From Burkholderiaceae bacterium (GTDB taxonomy: Bacteria; Pseudomonadota; Gammaproteobacteria; Burkholderiales; Burkholderiaceae), in contig CANBPJ010000058.1 of assembly GCA_947371415.1 (NCBI GenBank), positions 1-10,594 of the forward strand: DNA of 10,594 nucleotides, given 5' to 3'. Below the pieces are notes generated by a model. It saw nothing but the letters and a program-made list of their open reading frames with translations. It was not told the origin of the DNA and searched no databases. The position numbers were made by a program, and so were the translations under genes. Shown one piece after another: positions 7,108 through 10,594 of the stretch (position 1 is the stretch's first letter; every line of letters starts with the position of its first letter).

Positions 7108-8472
7108 TTAATTATGACGACCAATACCCTGGTACTCAATACCCAATTCTTGCATAGCTTGGGGCTCGAATAGATTGCGGCCATCAAAAATGATGGGGGA
7201 CTTCAACTTTGCTTTTAATAGATCAAAATCAGGGCTACGGAAGGCTTTCCACTCGGTCACGATCACGAGGGCATCAGCCTGCTCTGCTGCAGTCATTGGA
7301 TCCTCAACCATAGAGACTTTACTCAAGCCTTGAGGATTGTCCTTAAAGTCGAGATCAAAGCAATGCTGGGCTTCTGGCATGGCTACGGGGTCATAAGCGA
7401 CAACTTGTGCGCCACGCTTAATCAGCTCTTGAATAATCACACGACTAGGGGCTTCACGCATATCGTCCGTGTTTGGCTTAAAGGCTAAACCCCATAATGC
7501 AAACTTCTTGCCTGATAAATCCTTGCCAAAGCGTTTCTCAATCTTCTCTACCAGAATGTATTTTTGCGCCTCATTTACAGCTTCAACTGCATCGAGAATC
7601 TTCAAATCACGACCATGCTCAATCGCGGTCTTGGATAAGGCAGAAACATCCTTCGGAAAGCAGGAGCCGCCATATCCCGTGCCGGAGTACAAAAAGCCAT
7701 ACCCAATCCGAGAATCTGAACCAATGCCTTGACGAACCGCTTCAATATCTGCGCCCACTAGGTCTGCTAGATTGGCTAACTCGTTCATAAAAGAGATGCG
7801 CGTTGCCAACATGGCATTGGCGGCATATTTAGTGAGCTCTGCACTTTTAACATCCATGTAATAGGTGCGCTCATGGTGGCGATTAAACGGTGCATAGAGT
7901 TTGCGCATTTGCTCTTTAGCTCGCAGACCCGCTGGCGTGCTCTGCGTACCAATCACAATCCGATCTGGACGCATAAAGTCTTCTACAGCAGCGCCTTCTT
8001 TGAGGAACTCGGGATTAGAAACTACCGAGCAAAGTTCTGGTGAAAGACCGCGCTTTACCAGCTCTTCAGTGATTGCGGCAGAGACCTTATCGGCAGTTCC
8101 GACCGGTACAGTTGATTTATCCACAATCACTTTAGGGGTAGTCATATGACGACCAATATTACGAGCTGCCGCCACAACATACTGTAAATCAGCAGAGCCA
8201 TCTTCATCTGGAGGAGTGCCTACAGCGATAAACTGAATGTCGCCATGGGCAACTGAAGCGGCAATATCAGTAGAGAACTGCAAACGACCAGCTGCGCGAT
8301 TGCGCTCGATCATCTCTTTTAGGCCTGGCTCATAAATGGGTACGCCGCCAGAATTCAGAATGGCAATCTTTTTAGGATCGACGTCAACGCAAAAGACGTT
8401 ATTGCCCTGCTCCGCTAGGCAAGCACCAGTAACAAGTCCAACGTATCCACTTCCAATGATCGTAACTTTCAA
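7108..8472 (-). CDS. ugd: UDP-glucose 6-dehydrogenase
   Basis: Oxidises UDP-glucose to UDP-glucuronate with two NAD+ in the cytoplasm, feeding surface polysaccharide or lipid A sugar pathways. It has 454 residues, the usual length. The NAD-binding motif is GSGYVG (7-12), with GTPPDEDGSAD (85-95) following. The catalytic nucleophile is C271 in GYGGSCFPKD (267-276). NPEFLKEG (153-160), the K215/N219 pair in LTKYAANA (213-220), WGLAFKPNTDDMREAPS (327-343) and FDGRN (429-433) complete the family pattern. The start is TTG, supported by GGAG with a five-base spacer and by the conserved MKVTIIGSGYVG beginning there; no in-frame ATG exists just upstream. It follows lapB by 73 bp and precedes the heptose genes by 39 bp, so it is probably co-transcribed with them. 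What UDP-glucuronate is used for in this organism is not shown here. Confidence 0.97.
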   Translation of the reverse strand: MKVTIIGSGYVGLVTGACLAEQGNNVFCVDVDPKKIAILNSGGVPIYEPGLKEMIERNRAAGRLQFSTDIAASVAHGDIQFIAVGTPPDEDGSADLQYVVAAARNIGRHMTTPKVIVDKSTVPVGTADKVSAAITEELVKRGLSPELCSVVSNPEFLKEGAAVEDFMRPDRIVIGTQSTPAGLRAKEQMRKLYAPFNRHHERTYYMDVKSAELTKYAANAMLATRISFMNELANLADLVGADIEAVRQGIGSDSRIGYGFLYSGTGYGGSCFPKDVSALSKTAIEHGRDLKILDAVEAVNEAQKYILVEKIEKRFGKDLSGKKFALWGLAFKPNTDDMREAPSRVIIQELIKRGAQVVAYDPVAMPEAQHCFDLDFKDNPQGLSKVSMVEDPMTAAEQADALVIVTEWKAFRSPDFDLLKAKLKSPIIFDGRNLFEPQAMQELGIEYQGIGRHN

Positions 8473-8477
8473 GGCAT

Positions 8478-8481
8478 CTCC
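8478..8481 (-). promoter_or_regulatory. Ribosome binding site of ugd, deciding a TTG start
   Basis: GGAG, spacer ATGCC, then TTG at 8472. The ATG inside the spacer is out of frame and reaches a stop after two codons, so the TTG is the supported start. Confidence 0.75.
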
Positions 8482-8545
8482 AAACTTATATTTACTGTAA
8501 TAACCACTATTAAAAATACATTTAATGACGGTTTAGTTAATTCAC

Positions 8546-9757
8546 TTACATCGATGGGCCGCTAGGGACCGCACCCTCACTGCGCCTTGGGGAATAAGCT
8601 TCCCAATGATTGCAACCAGGGCACTGCCAATAAAAACGTCGTGCACGAAAACCACAATTGCCGCAGGTATAGCGAGCCAAGCTGGTGGTTCTTTGCTTCA
8701 ATAAATTCAGGGTTGCCTGAAGATCAGAGACCCTTTCTGGCGTGCCATTGCTTTCCGCCAATACTAAACGGGTCTCCGCCAACTTCGAGAGTGCACTCAA
8801 GCTAGGCGAATGCTGCATCACCTCAACCAGCATCACTTCAGCAGCTTGAGCCCCACGAATTTGAGTCATATGCTTTTGTACGATATCGAGCAATTCACCA
8901 GATGCTTGTGTTTTTAAGAGCTCACACAGAGCGCTCAAGCCTACATCAGCCTGATCCAGTGCCGCATGCGCCACCATCCAGCGGTCAGCGAGCAGGTGCA
9001 TATACGCAGGATGGGCTTTAGCAATAACACTCCAGACCTCAATCGCTTGAGCTGGACGATTCATCGCCATCAGATAATCGCCCTGCAAAATCAATGCACG
9101 CGCATGATGAGGTGCTGCCTGCAAAGCCAATTGAATCGATTGTTCAACTTCAGGTAGATCCTTACGACGCAAGGCTTCCTGACCAAGCTCACAATGAAAC
9201 TGTGCAATCTCGGTGTGATGCGACTTGCCCTGCAAACCCTCCAGCTCACTGGCAGCAATAATCGCCTTCGTCCAGTCCCGCTCAATTTGATACATCTCCA
9301 GCAGACTCTCTTTTGCGGGCGCCGCAAATTTTCCCTCGCCAACCCGATTTAAAGAGGCTTCGGCCCTATCTAATAAACCAGCACGGAGAAAATCACGGCC
9401 CAACTCATAAGCGGCATGATCGCGATCGCGCGGTTTCAGATCATCACGATTCGCCAAATGTTGGTGAATCCGAATCGCACGCTCAGTTTCACCGCGGCGA
9501 CGGAAGAGGTTGCCCAAGGAAAAATGTAATTCAATGGTTTCAGGATCAAGCTGAGCAATTTTGACTAAAGTTTCAATCGCTTGATCTGGCTGCTCATTTA
9601 GTAAAAGGCTTAAACCTTTGAATGTAGAGCGCTGCTGGCGCATACGCTCACGCTCATCCATGCGATTCTCAAGACGCAAATCCCAGCGCGAAGCTAGCCA
9701 GCCAATGCCAAACATCACCGGCAATAACAGTAACCAGGAAGTTGCAATCTGAATCAT
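8546..9757 (-). CDS. lapB: LapB (YciM) LPS assembly regulator, membrane-anchored TPR protein
   Basis: In E. coli, LapB sits on the cytoplasmic face of the inner membrane and promotes FtsH-mediated breakdown of LpxC, so that LPS synthesis matches need. This protein has the same architecture in 403 residues (389 in E. coli). There is one N-terminal membrane segment (about 5-22), then tetratricopeptide-like helical repeats from about residue 47 to 350, of which the clearest pair is near 47-105 (GLSLLLNEQPDQAIETL and LGNLFRRRGETERAIRI). A C-terminal rubredoxin-like zinc knuckle carries C365-x2-C368 and C379-x2-C382 (YTCGNCGF and WQCPGC). All four cysteines are present. The short tail after the knuckle has no known motif. 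Unlike in many proteobacteria, no lapA precedes it. It lies behind the ihfB terminator, with no clear Shine-Dalgarno, and ugd follows 73 bp downstream. Confidence 0.94.
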   Translation of the reverse strand: MIQIATSWLLLLPVMFGIGWLASRWDLRLENRMDERERMRQQRSTFKGLSLLLNEQPDQAIETLVKIAQLDPETIELHFSLGNLFRRRGETERAIRIHQHLANRDDLKPRDRDHAAYELGRDFLRAGLLDRAEASLNRVGEGKFAAPAKESLLEMYQIERDWTKAIIAASELEGLQGKSHHTEIAQFHCELGQEALRRKDLPEVEQSIQLALQAAPHHARALILQGDYLMAMNRPAQAIEVWSVIAKAHPAYMHLLADRWMVAHAALDQADVGLSALCELLKTQASGELLDIVQKHMTQIRGAQAAEVMLVEVMQHSPSLSALSKLAETRLVLAESNGTPERVSDLQATLNLLKQRTTSLARYTCGNCGFRARRFYWQCPGCNHWEAYSPRRSEGAVPSGPSM

Positions 9758-9775
9758 ATTGTGCAGAACTTAAAT

Positions 9776-9800
9776 AAAAAAATGGCCCGAATGGACCACT
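9776..9800 (-). terminator. Intrinsic terminator after ihfB
   Basis: On the minus strand, TGGTCC (9798-9793) pairs with GGGCCA (9788-9783) around the loop ATTC, with one T-G wobble. Two further outer pairs can extend the stem into the T run. Seven T residues follow (9782-9776). It lies between the ihfB stop (9818) and the lapB ATG (9757), with 18 nt left between the T run and the lapB start. Confidence 0.75.
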
Positions 9801-9817
9801 GGGTATGCGCTATGTGA

Positions 9818-10162
9818 CTAAGCACCAGAACCCTCTTTGGGTCCCATTTGCTTTAGAGGTTTGTAATCAACGCGCTCGCGTAATTCTTTGCCGGGCTTAA
9901 AGTGCGGCACCCGTTTTTCTGGGATCAATACTTTCTCGCCAGATTTTGGGTTTCGGCCAGTACGCGCAGGACGATGATGCAAAACAAAACTGCCAACACC
10001 ACGCAACTCAATACGCTTGCCTTCAGCTAAAGCGTGAGTCATCGTGTCCAGCAATGTTTTTACTGCCAACTCCACATCCCTAGGTAGTAGCTGGGGGAAC
10101 TGTTCCGCCAAGCTCTCCACGAGTTCGGAGCGAGTAATCGCTTGTTGCTCTAGATCTGACAT
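9818..10162 (-). CDS. ihfB: Integration host factor beta subunit
   Basis: DNA-bending nucleoid protein that pairs with IHF alpha and acts in transcription, replication and recombination. The motifs ELRGVGSF (52-59), RTGRNPKSGE (67-76) and VPHFKPGKELRERV (85-98) identify the beta subunit rather than HU. P72 in RNPK is the intercalating proline at the tip of the DNA-binding arm. At 114 residues it is longer than E. coli IhfB (94), with about eight extra residues at the N-terminus and a 14-residue tail ending GPKEGSGA. The ATG is the only plausible start because no in-frame ATG occurs before residue 41. The gene lies just downstream of rpsA, as in E. coli. Here a strong terminator separates them, so ihfB needs either read-through or a promoter within or upstream of that hairpin. 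Confidence 0.96.
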   Translation of the reverse strand: MSDLEQQAITRSELVESLAEQFPQLLPRDVELAVKTLLDTMTHALAEGKRIELRGVGSFVLHHRPARTGRNPKSGEKVLIPEKRVPHFKPGKELRERVDYKPLKQMGPKEGSGA

Positions 10163-10170
10163 GGTCTATC

Positions 10171-10205
10171 AATAAAAACCGCCGCTCTCCAAATGGAAAG
10201 CGGCG
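10171..10205 (-). terminator. Strong intrinsic terminator after rpsA
   Basis: On the minus strand, CGCCGCTTTCC (10205-10195) pairs with GGAGAGCGGCG (10190-10180) over 11 bp with a single T-G wobble and the loop ATTT, followed by G and TTTTTATT (10178-10171). It begins nine bases after the rpsA stop codon and should end most rpsA transcripts. The ihfB ATG (10162) lies only 11 nt after the five-T run. Confidence 0.9.
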
Positions 10206-10213
10206 ATATTGAT

Positions 10214-10594
10214 TTAGCCTTGATTGTCCAACTTCGCTTTCAACAAAGCACCCAAGTTGGTTGTGCCGGACTGCGCATCACCTTGGAGCTTGCTCATAGC
10301 GTCTTGTTGGTCAGAGCTGTCTTTAGCTTTGATTGAGAGGTTGATAACGCGTGACTTACGATCAATGTTGATGATCATGGCAGTTACGCTATCGCCTTCT
10401 TTCAATACGTTGCGTGCATCTTCAACGCGATCTGTTGAGATCTCTGAAGCACGTAAGTAAGCTTCAACTTCATCAGCCAAGTGAATAGTTGCACCCTTAG
10501 CATCAACCGCTTTCACAGTACCAGTTACAAGGCTACCCTTGTCACTTACAGATGTGTAGTTGTTGAATGGGTCACCAGACAATTGCTTGATACC
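10214..10594 (-). CDS. rpsA: 30S ribosomal protein S1, C-terminal part
   Basis: S1 binds mRNA on the 30S subunit and helps initiate translation of messages with weak or structured ribosome sites. Only the last 126 residues are in the window, and the frame is open to the right edge. The fragment starts with GIKQLSGDPFNNY, the linker before the final S1 (OB-fold) domain. That domain follows with GTVKAVDAKGATIHL, EAYLRASEIS, RVEDARNVLKEGD and NIDRKSRVINLSIKAKD, all closely matching E. coli S1 domain 6. A non-conserved tail ends in LGALLKAKLDNQG. The frame-internal TTG at 10582 is not a start. Downstream are a terminator and ihfB, the conserved neighbour of rpsA in proteobacteria. Confidence 0.97.
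   Translation of the reverse strand, partial: GIKQLSGDPFNNYTSVSDKGSLVTGTVKAVDAKGATIHLADEVEAYLRASEISTDRVEDARNVLKEGDSVTAMIINIDRKSRVINLSIKAKDSSDQQDAMSKLQGDAQSGTTNLGALLKAKLDNQG

Noticed and set aside
8482..8545. Promoter between lapB and ugd
   Set aside because: The AT-rich 73-bp gap has -10-like TATAAG but no matching -35, so read-through from lapB or an internal promoter is equally likely.

Overview
The window looks like ordinary chromosomal DNA of a betaproteobacterium, most likely Burkholderiaceae and plausibly Polynucleobacter. This is inferred from the moderate GC content, the tight gene packing, and a block that runs (in transcription order) rpsA, ihfB, lapB, ugd, rfaE1, hldD, comEA, cysM on the minus strand, with mltB converging on cysM. 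Protein motifs support each call, but the taxon was not checked against a database. I see no RNA gene, mobile element, CRISPR array, prophage or attachment site. No gap between genes exceeds 100 bp.

Right part (about 3677-10594, minus strand). This begins with the last S1 domain of ribosomal protein S1 (cut by the window edge). It is followed by IHF beta, the LPS assembly regulator LapB, UDP-glucose dehydrogenase, and the heptose enzymes RfaE1 (kinase) and HldD (epimerase), whose genes overlap by 4 bp. Then come a ComEA-like helix-hairpin-helix DNA-binding protein and the cysteine synthase CysM. LapB, Ugd, RfaE1 and HldD form an envelope or LPS module: LapB controls how much LPS is made in E. 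coli, RfaE1 and HldD make the ADP-heptose of the inner core, and Ugd makes UDP-glucuronate. Three convincing intrinsic terminators lie after rpsA, ihfB and hldD. Each ends only about 11-19 nt before the next start codon, which is an unusual arrangement.

Centre (2311-3656). mltB, encoding a membrane-bound lytic transglycosylase lipoprotein, is on the plus strand. It is divergent from the deacetylase gene, with an AT-rich shared promoter region of 83 bp, and convergent with cysM (20 bp apart).

Left part (1-2310, minus strand). An HDAC/AcuC-superfamily deacetylase is followed after 49 bp by an AMP-forming acyl-CoA synthetase that runs off the left edge. Because AMP-forming synthetases are known targets of reversible lysine acylation, and AcuC- and LdaA-type HDACs are known to reverse it, this pair is the most attractive functional hypothesis in the window.

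I found no clearly novel system. The points most worth checking are the deacetylase/acyl-CoA synthetase pair, the terminators set against start codons, the absence of lapA beside lapB, the basic tail on ComEA, and a two-cysteine insertion near the catalytic domain of MltB.
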